A stretch of 64,000 nt of DNA from Massilia forsythiae (GCF_012849555.1 NZ_CP051685.1:2418001-2482000); one strand, 5' to 3'; numbered from the stretch's first letter, positions 1-10,675 are shown. The notes: generated from the sequence alone by a model not told the origin. A program made the numbers and translations.

Positions 1-1765
<1,765 letters not shown>

Positions 1766-1805
1766 GGTGTCGCTTTGGTTCTCGATAGCTCTTTAATCAA
1801 TGCAA

Positions 1806-2639
1806 TTACTCGGCCCAGACCACCCAGCCGAAATGCGCCGTGACCAGCACCAGAATGCCGAACACGATACGGTACCAGGCGAAGATCGTGAAGTCGTGCG
1901 AACTGATGTAGCGCAGCAGCCAGCGCACGCACAGGAAGGCGGACACGAAGGCGGCCAGGCCGCCGATCAGGAACAGCGGCAGGTCGGCGGCGTGCAGCTC
2001 GTGGCGTGCCTTGTAGACCGAATACACGGTGGCGGCCAGCAGTGTCGGGATCGCCAGGAAGAACGAGAATTCGGTGGCCGCCTTGCGCGACAGGCCGAAC
2101 AGCATGCCGCCGATGATGGTGGCGCCGGAACGGCTGGTGCCCGGCACCAGCGCGAACGCCTGGGCGCAGCCGACCTTGAAGGCGTCGAGCACCGTCATGT
2201 CGTCCACGGTGGCGATGCGATGCGAACCCGGCAGCACGCGCTGGCGGCGCTCGGCCCACAGGATCACCAGCGCGCCGACGATGAAGGCCAGTGCCACCGG
2301 CACCGGCGCGAACAGGTGCGCCTTGATCGCCTTGTTGAACAGCAGCCCCAGCACCGCCGCCGGCAAGAAGGCGACGACCAGGTTCAGCACGAACTTGCGC
2401 TGGCGCGGGTCCGAACCCAGGCCGGACACCACGGTCGCGATGCGCGCGCGGTATTCCCACATCACGGCCAGGATGGCGCCGGCCTGGATGGCGATCTCGA
2501 ACACCTTGGCCACTTCGCCCGTGAAATTGATCAGGCTGCCGGCCAGGATCAGGTGGCCGGTGGAAGAGATCGGCAGGAATTCGGTAAAGCCCTCGACGAG
2601 GCCCATGATGATCGCCTTCAGGGCGAGGAGGATGTCCAT
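1806..2639 (-). CDS. uppP: Undecaprenyl-diphosphate phosphatase
   Basis: An integral membrane phosphatase that recycles undecaprenyl diphosphate to the monophosphate carrier for peptidoglycan and other envelope polymers, and is linked with bacitracin tolerance. The two family signatures are present: [14 protein letters not shown] near residues 15-28 and PGTSRSGA near 163-170, with the catalytic Glu, Ser and Arg intact. Several hydrophobic segments span the 277 residues, the usual family length. I chose the ATG at 2639 (MDILLAL). A TTG at 2660 would add seven residues with no family resemblance. No strong ribosome binding site is seen before either start. Confidence 0.95.
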   Translation of the reverse strand: MDILLALKAIIMGLVEGFTEFLPISSTGHLILAGSLINFTGEVAKVFEIAIQAGAILAVMWEYRARIATVVSGLGSDPRQRKFVLNLVVAFLPAAVLGLLFNKAIKAHLFAPVPVALAFIVGALVILWAERRQRVLPGSHRIATVDDMTVLDAFKVGCAQAFALVPGTSRSGATIIGGMLFGLSRKAATEFSFFLAIPTLLAATVYSVYKARHELHAADLPLFLIGGLAAFVSAFLCVRWLLRYISSHDFTIFAWYRIVFGILVLVTAHFGWVVWAE

Positions 2640-2859
2640 GGAATTGTGCTGTGGTGACAATGGGTTGATGAGAGAACCGGAAGCGGAAGGGTGTTGCGGA
2701 GCCTCGCGGCGGGCAAGGGCGCAAGCTTACCATGAGGAAGTGTTTTACCGCCGAGTTCCCCGCGCCGAGATGGTGGCTTTTTTGCTGCAGGCAAGAGCCC
2801 GAGGCATCATGCGGGCGCTGCTGCGCTTGCCCGGCGGCGTCCGCTCCGTCCCGGGATGC

Positions 2860-3132
2860 TTACGCGGTCAGGCGCTCCAGTTCCGTCAGGAACAGCATCG
2901 CCTGCGTGCGCGACGCCCCGCACATCTCGTGCGACGGCTGCAGGCTGGCGCACACGCGCGGCCGGCCCGGCTGGCCGAAGATGCGGCAGCCGTGCCGGTC
3001 GTCGAGCTGCACGCAGCGCACGCCGGCCGGCTTACCGTCGGGCATGCCGGGAATCGGCGACGAGATCGACGGCGCGGTGCAGCAGGCGCCGCAGCCGGGG
3101 CGGCAAGAGACGGGTTCGGATTCGCGGGACAT
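2860..3132 (-). CDS. YkgJ-family cysteine cluster protein
   Basis: A small 90-residue protein of the YkgJ-type zinc/iron-chelating cluster family. It carries the hallmark spacing of cysteines: C10, C14, C17-C18 (RPGCGACC), C40, C49, C61 and C71, with the [17 protein letters not shown] segment typical of the family. The biochemical role of these proteins is unknown; metal binding is inferred from the conserved cysteines. The ATG at 3132 begins [10 protein letters not shown]. It lies alone between uppP and the divergent TetR gene. Family assignment is firm, function is not. Confidence 0.85.
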   Translation of the reverse strand: MSRESEPVSCRPGCGACCTAPSISSPIPGMPDGKPAGVRCVQLDDRHGCRIFGQPGRPRVCASLQPSHEMCGASRTQAMLFLTELERLTA

Positions 3133-3270
3133 GGTGCGCAAACAATGGACAGGATGGGCATAGGCAACGCGCCAGTATACTCCCTGTGGACGCGCGTGCC
3201 GATGTCCTTGACTGCCCCCAGCCCCGGGTCTATATTTGTCCCACTCAACATTTAGTTGCCGGACAGTAGC

Positions 3271-3960
3271 ATGCCATGCCCTTTTGACGCCAAGCCGCGC
3301 TGGGAGCGCCGCAAGGACGCGCGGCCCCAGGAATTGCTGGAGGCCGCGCTCGACTTGTTCGTCGAGCGCGGGTACGCCGCCACGCGCCTGGAAGACGTGG
3401 CGCGCCGCGCCGGCGTGTCCAAGGGCACCTTGTATCTGTATTACGAGAACAAGGAAGACTTGTTCAAGGCGGTGGTACGCGGCAACATCGTGCCGGCCAT
3501 CGGCGCGGCCGAGACCTCGGTGGCCGAATTCGACGGCCACAGCGCCGACCTGCTGCGCCACCTGATCCATTCCTGGTGGCAGCGCGTGGGCGCGACCAAG
3601 GCATCCGGCATCATCAAGCTGGTGACCGCGGAGGCCGGCAATTTTCCCGAACTGGCCACGTTCTACCAGGACGAAGTCATCAACCGCGGCACCCGCGCCA
3701 TGACGACCATGCTCGAACGCGGCGTGGCGCGCGGCGAGTTCCGCCCGATCGACATCAACCTCATGACACAGGTGCTGGTGGCGCCGATGCTGATGCTGAT
3801 CACCTGGAAGCATTCGGTCGGCCCGTGCCCGCGCGCCGAACTGGAGCCGCTCGCCTTCCTCGATACCTTCCTCGACGTGGCGCTGCATGGCTTGCTGCCG
3901 ACCGGCGCCGGCGCCACGCAGGCCGCCGGCGCCGGTGCTGCCAGCGTGCACGCGGGCTGA
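3271..3960 (+). CDS. TetR/AcrR-family transcriptional regulator
   Basis: A predicted dimeric DNA-binding repressor of the TetR family, 229 residues. The N-terminal helix-turn-helix is clear: an amphipathic helix ([15 protein letters not shown]) followed by [19 protein letters not shown] and NKEDLF, the usual TetR core. The remaining residues form the ligand-binding region and cannot be assigned a ligand. A TTG at 3256 is also in frame but the ATG at 3271 is a better start. It precedes the methyltransferase-rhodanese-TolC genes, with two palindromes between, so it may control the outer membrane channel gene. That link is inference from position. Confidence 0.9.
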   Translation: MPCPFDAKPRWERRKDARPQELLEAALDLFVERGYAATRLEDVARRAGVSKGTLYLYYENKEDLFKAVVRGNIVPAIGAAETSVAEFDGHSADLLRHLIHSWWQRVGATKASGIIKLVTAEAGNFPELATFYQDEVINRGTRAMTTMLERGVARGEFRPIDINLMTQVLVAPMLMLITWKHSVGPCPRAELEPLAFLDTFLDVALHGLLPTGAGATQAAGAGAASVHAG

Positions 3961-3983
3961 TTCGCGTTCGCGCCGGCTTGCCT

Positions 3984-4013
3984 GCCGGGCGTCGCCACGC
4001 CGGGCGTCGCTAC
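3984..4013. repeat. 15-bp tandem duplication
   Basis: Two adjacent 15-bp units, GCCGGGCGTCGCCAC and GCCGGGCGTCGCTAC, differing at one base, just after the TetR stop codon. It is probably a local slippage duplication; no function is apparent. Confidence 0.6.
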
Positions 4014-4100
4014 GCCGGTTTTCCGGCATTTCATCCCCGCCAAACTGCAGACTGTCGCAATTTCCCTCGGCCTTCACTGTCGTATCACTAAGATATGCTT

Positions 4101-4128
4101 GTTGAAGCCGTTCAACGATAAAATATCG
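4101..4128. promoter_or_regulatory. Two abutting palindromes upstream of the methyltransferase gene
   Basis: GTTGAA-GCCG-TTCAAC (4101-4116) is a perfect 6-bp dyad, and CGATA-AAA-TATCG (4116-4128) a perfect 5-bp dyad sharing one base with it. They sit 30-57 bp before the methyltransferase start, in an AT-rich stretch where a promoter is expected. They could be operators for the neighbouring TetR regulator. No experimental support; inference from position and symmetry. Confidence 0.5.
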
Positions 4129-4157
4129 GATTATTTATTTTCCCGCCGAGTACTGAG

Positions 4158-4811
4158 ATGAATATCGAACAAGCCCGCTTCAACATGATCGAACAGCAGA
4201 TCCGTCCGTGGAACGTGCTGGACACGGAAGTACTCGACCTGCTGCACGTGGTCAAGCGCGAACAGTTCGTGCCGGCCGCGTACCAGAACCTGGCGTTCGC
4301 CGATGCCGAGATCCCGCTGCCGGGCGGCGAATCGATGTTCGCGCCAAAGATCGAAGCGCGCATCATGCAGGAACTGCAGGTGCGCAAGCACGAGAGCATC
4401 CTGGAAATCGGCACCGGCTCCGGCTACATGGCGGCCCTGCTGGCGCACAAGGGCGCCAGGGTCACCAGCATCGAAATCAACCAGGAAAGCCGCGCGCTGG
4501 CGCAAAAGAACCTGGCGCGCGCCGGTATTTCCAATGTGACGGTGGAGCAGGGCAATGGCGTGCAGGGTGAGGAAAAAGGCGCGCCGTACGACGTGATCGT
4601 GATCTCGGGCGCGCTGGAAGTGCTGCCGGAAGCGCTGATGAAGCAGGTCAAGGTGGGCGGACGCATCGCCGCGTTCACCGGCGTGCCGCCGGTCATGGAA
4701 TTCAACATCATCACCCGCACCGGCGACAATACCTTCAGTGCGGTCAAGGTGTTCGAGACCAACGTCAAGTACCTGAGCGGCGCCCCGGTGCCGTCGCATT
4801 TCCAGTTCTGA
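4158..4811 (+). CDS. Protein-L-isoaspartate methyltransferase-family protein (degenerate active-site motif)
   Basis: A 217-residue SAM-dependent methyltransferase of the PIMT (PF01135) fold. The SAM motif I is clear as ILEIGTGSGYMAALLA near residues 80-95, followed by an acidic strand end (SIEINQES) and later motifs (DVIVISGAL). In genuine PIMT enzymes the substrate-binding segment reads about GGxTISQPYxVA, but here the matching place is PGGESMFAPKIEARIM, so the Ser-Gln-Pro signature is absent. The methyltransferase fold is sure, the isoaspartyl-repair activity is not. It is followed 15 bp later by a rhodanese gene and then by a TolC-family gene, probably one transcription unit. Confidence 0.8.
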   Translation: MNIEQARFNMIEQQIRPWNVLDTEVLDLLHVVKREQFVPAAYQNLAFADAEIPLPGGESMFAPKIEARIMQELQVRKHESILEIGTGSGYMAALLAHKGARVTSIEINQESRALAQKNLARAGISNVTVEQGNGVQGEEKGAPYDVIVISGALEVLPEALMKQVKVGGRIAAFTGVPPVMEFNIITRTGDNTFSAVKVFETNVKYLSGAPVPSHFQF

Positions 4812-4826
4812 TCGGGACCGCACGCC

Positions 4827-5150
4827 ATGCAGCACATCACCGCTCCCGAACTGGCCGCCTGGCTGGCCGATCCGTCGCGTCCGCAGCCGCTGCTGCTGGA
4901 CGTGCGGGAAGACTGGGAATTCGCCACCTGCAGCATCGCGGGCTCGACCCAGATCCCGATGCGCCTGGTGCCGGTCCGCGTCACTGAAATCGATGACGAC
5001 CGCCCCATCGTCTGCGTGTGCCACCACGGCGCACGCAGCATGAACGTGGCCGCCTTCCTCGAACACAACGGTTTCAACAACATCACCAATTTGACGGGCG
5101 GAATACACGCCTGGGCAGTACAGGTCGATCCTTCGATGCCGAAGTATTGA
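4827..5150 (+). CDS. Rhodanese-like domain protein
   Basis: A single-domain rhodanese of 107 residues, probably a cytoplasmic sulfurtransferase or persulfide carrier. The fold is recognisable from LLLDVREDWEF near residue 24 and the active-site loop VCVCHHGARSM with the catalytic cysteine just before HHGARS, a six-residue loop of the sulfur-transferring type. The end LTGGIHAWA is also typical. It lies 15 bp downstream of the methyltransferase gene and 37 bp before the TolC-family gene. The substrate is unknown. Confidence 0.9.
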   Translation: MQHITAPELAAWLADPSRPQPLLLDVREDWEFATCSIAGSTQIPMRLVPVRVTEIDDDRPIVCVCHHGARSMNVAAFLEHNGFNNITNLTGGIHAWAVQVDPSMPKY

Positions 5151-5187
5151 CGGCCTGCGTCCCTGACTAGACTTGATGGAGAAACGA

Positions 5188-6552
5188 ATGCGGAAACCCC
5201 TCATCGCCGCGCTGCTGGCCAGCGCGTGCTGTTCGCTCACTGCCCAGGCGGCCGACCTGATCCAGGTCTACCAGCAAGCCCTGGCAAACGATGCCACCTA
5301 CGCCAGCGCGCGCGCCTCCGCCGCCGCCGGCCGCGAGCGCATCATCCAGGGGCGTGCGGGGTTGCTGCCGACGGTCGGCATCACGGGGTCGGTCACCAAG
5401 AACAACCAGGGCTTCTCTCCCTGGAACGACGGCCAGTTGCTGGGCCAGTCGGCGGGCGCCGACGTCTACTCGCGCGGCAGCAGCCTGAACGAGCGCAGCA
5501 GCGACATCACGGTGGTCCTGCAGCAGCCCCTGTTCCGCTGGGACCGCTGGGAAACCTACCAGCAGAGCAAGCTGCAGCAGGCCATTGCCGAAGCGCAGTT
5601 CGCCCAGGCCGAGCAAGACTTGATCACGCGCGTGGCGCAGGCCTATTTCGACGTGCTGGCGGCGCAGGACACGCTGGAATCGATCCGCGCCCAGAAAGTC
5701 GCCACCACCGAACAGCTGGCCTCGGCCAAGCGCAATTTCGAGGTCGGCACCCAGACCATCACCGATACCCATGAGGCGCAGGCTGCGTACGACCTGGTGG
5801 TGTCGCAGGAACTGGCGGCGGTGAACGACCTGGAAAACAAGAAGACTTCGCTGCAGGCCATCATCGGCACCCCGCCGGCGGCGCTGGCCACGCTGCGCAC
5901 CGGCGTCACCCTGGCGCCGCCGCAGCCGGTCAACGTCGACCAGTGGGTGTCGGCCGCCGAGAACCAGAACTACGCGGTGACCGTGGGTCAGCTGGCGCTG
6001 GAATCGGCCAAGCGCGACATCTCGAAGAACCGCGCCGGCCATTACCCGACCGTGGACCTGGTGGCCAGTTCGCTGCACCGCGACCTGGGCGGCCAGGTCG
6101 CCGGACAATCGGGCAAGACCACCAGCAACGCCATCGGCATCCAGTACAGCATTCCGATCTTCAGCGGCTTCGCCATCACCAGCCGCGTGCGCGAGACGAT
6201 CGCGCTGGAAGACAAGGCGCGCAACGACCTGGAGGCGAACCGCCGCAACGCGGCGCTGACGGCGCGCCAGGCCTTCCTGGGCGTGAACACCGGACTGGCG
6301 CAGGTGAAGGCGCTGGAAGCAGCGGAGGTATCGAGCAACTCGGCGCTGGAATCGAACAAGCTCGGCTACCAGGTCGGCGTGCGCATCAACATCGACGTGC
6401 TCAATGCCCAGCGCCAGCTGTACCAGACCCGCACCGACCTGGCGCGCGCGCGCTACAACACCATCCTGGCCGGCCTGCGCCTGAAGGCGGCGGCCGGCGC
6501 GCTGCGCGAGGAAGACCTGCAGCCGGTGAACGCGCTGCTGATCCAGCCCTGA
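5188..6552 (+). CDS. tolC: TolC-family outer membrane channel protein
   Basis: A periplasm-spanning outer membrane channel of the TolC family, which docks with inner membrane exporters for drug efflux or type I secretion. The 454-residue protein starts with a signal peptide (MRKPLIAALLASACCSLTAQA) and shows the two long alpha-helical repeats with alanine/glutamine-rich heptads, first around residues 120-215 and again around 330-430. I chose the ATG at 5188 because GGAG lies just upstream at a suitable distance; TTG 5173 and ATG 5176 in frame are weaker. A stem-loop follows the stop. Which pump it serves is not visible in the window. Confidence 0.93.
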   Translation: MRKPLIAALLASACCSLTAQAADLIQVYQQALANDATYASARASAAAGRERIIQGRAGLLPTVGITGSVTKNNQGFSPWNDGQLLGQSAGADVYSRGSSLNERSSDITVVLQQPLFRWDRWETYQQSKLQQAIAEAQFAQAEQDLITRVAQAYFDVLAAQDTLESIRAQKVATTEQLASAKRNFEVGTQTITDTHEAQAAYDLVVSQELAAVNDLENKKTSLQAIIGTPPAALATLRTGVTLAPPQPVNVDQWVSAAENQNYAVTVGQLALESAKRDISKNRAGHYPTVDLVASSLHRDLGGQVAGQSGKTTSNAIGIQYSIPIFSGFAITSRVRETIALEDKARNDLEANRRNAALTARQAFLGVNTGLAQVKALEAAEVSSNSALESNKLGYQVGVRINIDVLNAQRQLYQTRTDLARARYNTILAGLRLKAAAGALREEDLQPVNALLIQP

Positions 6553-6564
6553 GCGGCCCAGGCC

Positions 6565-6591
6565 GTCGTTCCCGGCACTGCCGGAAACGAC
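6565..6591 (+). terminator. Stem-loop after tolC
   Basis: GTCGTT-C-CCGG-CACTG-CCGG-A-AACGAC forms a hairpin with one internal mismatch, 12 bp after the tolC stop. No T-run follows, so it may be an mRNA 3' end stabiliser or a degenerate REP instead of a true intrinsic terminator. Confidence 0.4.
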
Positions 6592-6604
6592 TCCCCGCGA
6601 AGGC

Positions 6605-6854
6605 GCACTGCTGTCCAAGATAATCGTTATCTCTGCCTTAAGCAGGTTTTGTTGCTAGCAGTAACGTAAAAATCATTCCTAGCCAATAACTCGTCGTCCC
6701 CGCGAAGGCGGGGATCCATACTGAGCAAGAAAATTTGGTAGCCGGAAGCAATCAGAATGCTTCAAAAATACTAACTTTTTACACTCGCTATGGGTCCCCG
6801 CCTTCGCGGGAACGACGGTCTTTAGGCCAGCAATACTATCTTGGACAGTAGTGC
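6605..6854. mobile_element. 250-bp MITE-like element inserted in a REP palindrome
   Basis: The element is bounded by 18-bp inverted ends, GCACTGCTGTCCAAGATA on the left and the reverse complement of GCACTACTGTCCAAGATA on the right, with one mismatch. It has no open frame that looks coding. The flanking 8 bp are GCGAAGGC on the left (6597-6604) and GCGAAGAC on the right (6855-6862), a probable target-site duplication. Removing the element and one copy restores CCCC-GCGAAGGC-GGGG, the core of the local REP repeat. Inside lies a REPIN (6692-6817). Its first 170 bp recur at 63831-64000 with 163 matches and no gaps. The mobilising transposase is not in the window. Confidence 0.8.
6692..6817. repeat. 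REPIN (inverted pair of REP sequences) inside the MITE
   Basis: A forward REP beginning CGTCGTCCCCGCGAAGGCGG at 6692 and its inverse ending GGGAACGACG at 6817, separated by about 68 bp of AT-richer sequence. Each REP is itself a hairpin (CCCCGCGAAGGCGGGG). The arrangement matches the REPIN units described in other bacteria, mobilised in trans by RAYT transposases. Confidence 0.8.
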
Positions 6855-6934
6855 GCGAAGACGGGGACCCAAGCTGACGCATCATGCATCCCGATGCCGA
6901 TGCGTCGCCGGAACGCGTCAAGACGCCAGGCGGC

Positions 6935-7618
6935 TCAGGCCGCCTGACGCTCGTCGCGCTTCCTCCACGCGATCATCTCGGCGATGGTCAGGATCGGATA
7001 ACCGCGCTGGCGCGCAAAGCCTTCGATCGCTGCGCCGCGCATCATGGTGCCGTCCTCGTTCATCAGCTCGCACAGCACTGCCGCCGGCTGCAGGCCGGCC
7101 ATGATCGACAGGTCGACCGAGCCTTCGGTATGGCCGGCGCGGGCCAGCACGCCGCCCGGGTTGGCGCGCAGCGGGAACACGTGGCCGGGCCGTACCAGGT
7201 CGTGCGGCGTGGCGTCCGCGGCGATGGCGGCGCGGATCGTGGTCACGCGGTCCTGCGCCGAGACGCCGGTGGTGACGCCTTCGCGCGCCTCGATCGAGAC
7301 GGTGAACGGGGTGCCGTAGCGGCTGCCGTTTTCCGGCGCCATCGGCGGCAGCTCGAGCGCGCGCACCGTGTCGCTCGACAGGCACAGGCAGACGATGCCG
7401 CTGCATTCGCGGATCATCACGGCCATGGTTTCGGTGGTCAGCTTTTCGGCGGCGACGATCAGGTCGGCCTCGTTCTCGCGGTCGAAATCGTCGAGCAGGA
7501 TGACGGGGATGCCGGCGCGCGTGGCTTCGATGGCGGCGGCGATGCGGCCGTCGATGTTGTCGCTGTCGAGCACGAAGGCGCCGGGGTAGGTGGTGGGATC
7601 GATGGTGGTGCTGGTCAT
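6935..7618 (-). CDS. ribB: 3,4-dihydroxy-2-butanone 4-phosphate synthase
   Basis: Makes 3,4-dihydroxy-2-butanone 4-phosphate from ribulose 5-phosphate for riboflavin synthesis. The 227-residue protein has the family signatures: [12 protein letters not shown] near residues 43-54 (metal-binding acidic loop), [21 protein letters not shown] split over about 105-125, [10 protein letters not shown] and [10 protein letters not shown] near 160-180. It is a stand-alone RibB, with no GTP cyclohydrolase II domain fused. The ATG at 7618 has a good GAGGAG ribosome binding site; a longer in-frame reading upstream runs through the riboswitch and is not real. A perfect 7-bp hairpin (AGGCGGC-TCAG-GCCGCCT, 6928-6945) overlaps the stop codon. 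Expression is expected to respond to FMN. Confidence 0.95.
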   Translation of the reverse strand: MTSTTIDPTTYPGAFVLDSDNIDGRIAAAIEATRAGIPVILLDDFDRENEADLIVAAEKLTTETMAVMIRECSGIVCLCLSSDTVRALELPPMAPENGSRYGTPFTVSIEAREGVTTGVSAQDRVTTIRAAIAADATPHDLVRPGHVFPLRANPGGVLARAGHTEGSVDLSIMAGLQPAAVLCELMNEDGTMMRGAAIEGFARQRGYPILTIAEMIAWRKRDERQAA

Positions 7619-7732
7619 TGAAACGCTCCTCGCAATGGGAAAGATAAAAGCGAAAAACGCATCAGGGCAAAGCGAAACGGCGCAGCCGGACACGCTTGAA
7701 CCGCGCGGCAGCCTGCGTAATGACGCACATCT

Positions 7733-7862
7733 TCTTTCATCCGGACTATACCGTCGGCCCTGGCTTCTCACCAGGTCTGCTGACCCTGCAACGCAGGCGC
7801 TCGCGGGCTCGGCCGTGATGGCCATACCGCCGGTGGGGAATCGCACCCCGCCCCGAAGACGT
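7733..7862 (-). promoter_or_regulatory. FMN riboswitch (RFN element)
   Basis: Read on the minus strand this leader contains the RFN landmarks in order: TTCGGGGC, GATTCCCCACCGGCGGTA, GAGCCCGCGAGC, a CCTGGTGAGAAGCCAGG hairpin, GCCGACGGTATAGTCCGGAT and GAAAG. This matches the well-known FMN aptamer. The aptamer ends about 115 nt before the ribB start, leaving room for an expression platform, which I could not resolve. FMN binding should lower ribB expression, as known for the family. Confidence 0.96.
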
Positions 7863-7960
7863 AATTGATTGTGTGTCCTTTTGGTAAAGGACGCAGGGAT
7901 TGTAGCAGGGCCGGCCGCAAGCTGCCGGGCCGGCCCGTTTTCAGCGCGACCGGGGCGTGT

Positions 7961-8380
7961 TCACGCCCGCTTGTCGATACCGCCGCCGCCGGCGTGATCG
8001 GCGCGCTCGATCAGCTCGACCTTGTAGCCGTCCGGATCGGTGATGAAGGCGATCACGGTGCTGCCACCCTTGACCGGTCCCGGCTCGCGGCTGATGACGC
8101 CGCCGGCCGCGCGCACTTCGTCGCAGGTTTTATAGATGTCCTCGGTCGACAGGGCGATGTGGCCGTAGGCGGTGCCCAGCTCGTAGGCGTCGACGCCCCA
8201 GTTGTAGGTCAGCTCGATCTCGGCGTGATCCGGGTTGCTGCCGTAGCCGAGGAAGGCCAGGCTGTACTTGTATTCGGTGTTTTCGCTGGTGCGCAGCAGC
8301 TTCATGCCGAGCACCTTGGTATAGAAATCGATGGAGCGCTGCAGGTCGCCGACGCGGAGCATGGTGTGCAGGAGACGCAT
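7961..8380 (-). CDS. gloA: Lactoylglutathione lyase (glyoxalase I)
   Basis: Converts the hemithioacetal of methylglyoxal and glutathione to S-lactoylglutathione, the first step of methylglyoxal detoxification. The 139-residue protein has two beta-alpha-beta-beta-beta modules with the metal-binding residues in place: H5 ([11 protein letters not shown]), E56 (AEIELTYN), H74 (YGHIAL) and the late glutamate in [27 protein letters not shown] is diagnostic. Length matches the short Ni-type bacterial enzymes. It has its own unit, 70 bp after the riboswitch start on the same strand. Confidence 0.95.
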   Translation of the reverse strand: MRLLHTMLRVGDLQRSIDFYTKVLGMKLLRTSENTEYKYSLAFLGYGSNPDHAEIELTYNWGVDAYELGTAYGHIALSTEDIYKTCDEVRAAGGVISREPGPVKGGSTVIAFITDPDGYKVELIERADHAGGGGIDKRA

Positions 8381-8541
8381 GGTGGTCCTTGGGAGAAATG
8401 AATGAAGCAGGGATTCTATGCGCTCGGGCCGAAGTTTGCAGGCGGGGCATATGCCGCGATCGGTGTCATGACAGCTGCGTAGCGTGGACGGGGGCGCCTA
8501 GCTGGCTATGCCGTCCACGCGTTCATGCAAGGTTCGAAACC

Positions 8542-8970
8542 TTACGCCTGCAGCTTGGCATCCAGCGTGATGTCGGCCTTGAACAGTTTCGAGACCGGGC
8601 AGCCTTCCTTGGCCTTGCGCGCGGCTTCCTGGAAGGCGGCTTCGTCGGCGCCCGGGATCGTGGCCACCAGGTCCAGGTGCACCGCGGTAATGGCGAAGCT
8701 GTCGCCATCCTTGTCCAGCGACACGGTCGCCTTGGTTTCCAGTTTTTGCGCGACCATGCCGGCCTTTTCCAGCTGGCCGGACAGGGCCATCGTGAAGCAG
8801 CCGGCGTGTGCTGCCCCCAGCAGTTCTTCCGGATTGGTGCCCGGACCGTCTTCGAAACGGGTATTGAAGCCGTATTGCTGCTGGTTCAGCACGCCGCTCT
8901 GGGTCGAGACGGCGCCCTTGCCATCCTTGAGGCCGCCGCTCCAGACGGCGCTGCCATTACGTTTGATCAT
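8542..8970 (-). CDS. OsmC-family peroxiredoxin
   Basis: A 142-residue thiol peroxidase of the OsmC/Ohr superfamily, OsmC subgroup, that reduces organic hydroperoxides in the cytoplasm. The first redox cysteine sits in NPEELLGAAHAGCFTMAL near residue 58 and the second in AKEGCPVSKLF near residue 123, both conserved. The conserved arginine is in FNTRFEDG. It lies 11 bp downstream of the sugar dehydrogenase gene, on the same strand, so they are probably co-transcribed as a stress-related set. Confidence 0.92.
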   Translation of the reverse strand: MIKRNGSAVWSGGLKDGKGAVSTQSGVLNQQQYGFNTRFEDGPGTNPEELLGAAHAGCFTMALSGQLEKAGMVAQKLETKATVSLDKDGDSFAITAVHLDLVATIPGADEAAFQEAARKAKEGCPVSKLFKADITLDAKLQA

Positions 8971-8981
8971 CGAATCGCTCC

Positions 8982-10364
8982 TTATTTCTTGGTGGGGGTG
9001 GTTGCCTGCGCGGTGGTGGCCGGCGCAGGCGCTGTGGTGTTAGCGGCTGCCATGTTGCCGGTGGGCGTGATGCGCCACACGATGTTGCCGACGTCGTCCG
9101 CCAGCAGCACGGCGCCGGCCTTGTCGACGGCGACGCCGACCGGGCGGCCGTTGGCCTTGCCTTCCTTGCTCAGGAAGCCGGTCAGCACGTCCTGCGGCGG
9201 ACCGCTGGGTTTGCCGTTGGTAAAGGGGACGAAGATCAGCTTGTAGCCGGAATACGGCTTGCGGTTCCAGGAACCGTGCTGGCCGATCAGGGCGCCGTTC
9301 TTGAATTGCGGCAGCAGGTTGGCGTCGTAGAACGCCAGGCCCAGCGATGCGGTGTGCGCGCCCAGCGCATAGTCGGGCACGATGGCCTTGGCCACCAGCT
9401 CCGGGTTCTGCGGTTTCACGCGCGTGTCGACGTGCTGGCCGTAGTAGCTGTACGGCCAGCCGTAGAAGCCGCCGTCCTTCACGCTCGTCATGTAGTCGGG
9501 CACCAGTTCGTTGCCCAGTTCGTCGCGCTCGTTGACCGCGGTCCACAGCATCTTGCTCTGCGGCTGGAAGCCCATGCCGTTCGGATTGCGCAGGCCGCTG
9601 GCGTAGATGCGGTGCTTGCCGCTGGCAATGTCGTATTCCCAGATCGCGGCGCGGCCTTTTTCGATCTCCATGCCGTTGTCGGCGACGTTGCTGTTGGAGC
9701 CGACCGTGATGTACAGCTTCTTGCCGTCCGGCGAAGCGATCACGTTCTTGGTCCAGTGGTGGTTGATGCCGGCCGGCAGGTCGAGCACCTTGGCGCCCTT
9801 GCCGCTCAGGGCGGTCTCGCCGGTTTTATACGGGAAGCGCCACAGCGCGTCGGCGTTGGCGACGTACAGGTTGTCGCCGACCAGCGTCATGCCGAACGGC
9901 GAGTTCAGGCCCTGGGCGAACACGGTCCTGGTTTCGGCCGTGCCGTCCGCCTTGACGCCGCGCAGCAGCGAAATGCGGTTGGGCGATTCGACGCCGGCGC
10001 CGGCCTGCTTCTGGGCCATGCCCTGTACCTTGGCGCGCACGCCGCTTTCCTTCGGGGCGTTCGCCGGCTTGTTGCTCTCGGCCACCAGCACGTCGCCGTT
10101 CGGCAGCACGTACAGCCAGCGCGGATGGTTCAGGCCGGTGCCGTAGGCGGTCGCCGCCAGGCCGGTGGCCGGGGTCGGGCGCGCGCCCTGCGGCCACGGA
10201 TCGGCATCGGCGATGTTCAGGGTCGGGATCAGCGATTTTTCCGGCGCCGGCAGGGTCGGGTTGGGACCGAAGCCCTGGGCGTATTGCTGCGCCATGGCGG
10301 GCGCGTGCAGGGCGGCCAGGCCGAGCGAGGCCAGCAGGCAAGCGGTGAGGGGACGCGGTGTCAT
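8982..10364 (-). CDS. PQQ-dependent sugar dehydrogenase family protein (sorbosone dehydrogenase-like), secreted
   Basis: A 460-residue six-bladed beta-propeller oxidoreductase of the soluble glucose/sorbosone dehydrogenase family, predicted periplasmic. It begins with a signal peptide (cleavage after LHAPAMA). Family features: [18 protein letters not shown], a His pair in [27 protein letters not shown], and [15 protein letters not shown]. The C-terminus is an Ala/Thr-rich low-complexity tail. The sugar oxidised and actual PQQ use cannot be told from sequence; some relatives bind no PQQ. Its ATG overlaps the stop codon of the upstream small gene by four bases, suggesting coupled translation. 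Confidence 0.85.
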   Translation of the reverse strand: MTPRPLTACLLASLGLAALHAPAMAQQYAQGFGPNPTLPAPEKSLIPTLNIADADPWPQGARPTPATGLAATAYGTGLNHPRWLYVLPNGDVLVAESNKPANAPKESGVRAKVQGMAQKQAGAGVESPNRISLLRGVKADGTAETRTVFAQGLNSPFGMTLVGDNLYVANADALWRFPYKTGETALSGKGAKVLDLPAGINHHWTKNVIASPDGKKLYITVGSNSNVADNGMEIEKGRAAIWEYDIASGKHRIYASGLRNPNGMGFQPQSKMLWTAVNERDELGNELVPDYMTSVKDGGFYGWPYSYYGQHVDTRVKPQNPELVAKAIVPDYALGAHTASLGLAFYDANLLPQFKNGALIGQHGSWNRKPYSGYKLIFVPFTNGKPSGPPQDVLTGFLSKEGKANGRPVGVAVDKAGAVLLADDVGNIVWRITPTGNMAAANTTAPAPATTAQATTPTKK

Positions 10365-10675
10365 CGGTTTTTTCCTCCCTCCGGAATCGTGGCATCGTGG
10401 TCGCGCATGCCGTCCCCGCGGTCCGCCTGCGGGTTGGCCTGGCCGGCGTTGACTTCCGGGTTCGGGTTCACCGCCTGGCTGATACCCGGCGTGCCGTGCA
10501 GGTCGGTATCGACCAGCCCTTGCTTGAGGTCTTCGGCGGCCTGCTTCATGATGCCGCGCGGATCGGTATTCTGCCCGTCGGGCGATTCGTCGCGCTCGTG
10601 CGGCTCGCGCTTGTAGCTTTGTTCCTCGATCTTGCGGTCCGTGTTCACCACACGGTCTTTTTCTTCCTGGGGCAT
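10361..10675 (-). CDS. Small acidic, hydrophilic protein of unknown function
   Basis: A 104-residue protein rich in Asp, Glu, Gln, Asn and Pro, with no hydrophobic segment and no cysteine, so probably cytoplasmic and largely disordered. I recognise no family. The ATG at 10675 has GGAGA seven bases upstream, a convincing ribosome binding site. Its TGA overlaps the ATG of the sugar dehydrogenase gene (ATGA), so the two look translationally coupled, and the OsmC-family gene follows. General stress composition suggests a stress-induced protein, which is inference only. Confidence 0.7.
   Translation of the reverse strand: MPQEEKDRVVNTDRKIEEQSYKREPHERDESPDGQNTDPRGIMKQAAEDLKQGLVDTDLHGTPGISQAVNPNPEVNAGQANPQADRGDGMRDHDATIPEGGKNR

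Noticed and set aside
7619..7846. N-terminal extension of ribB upstream of 7618
   Set aside because: The extra codons translate the FMN riboswitch; ATG 7618 has a strong ribosome binding site and family-like start.
8528..8543. Palindrome AAGGTTCGAAACCTT at the end of the OsmC-family gene, resembling a tRNA T-loop
   Set aside because: The rest of a tRNA cloverleaf is not present around it; it is just a short inverted repeat.
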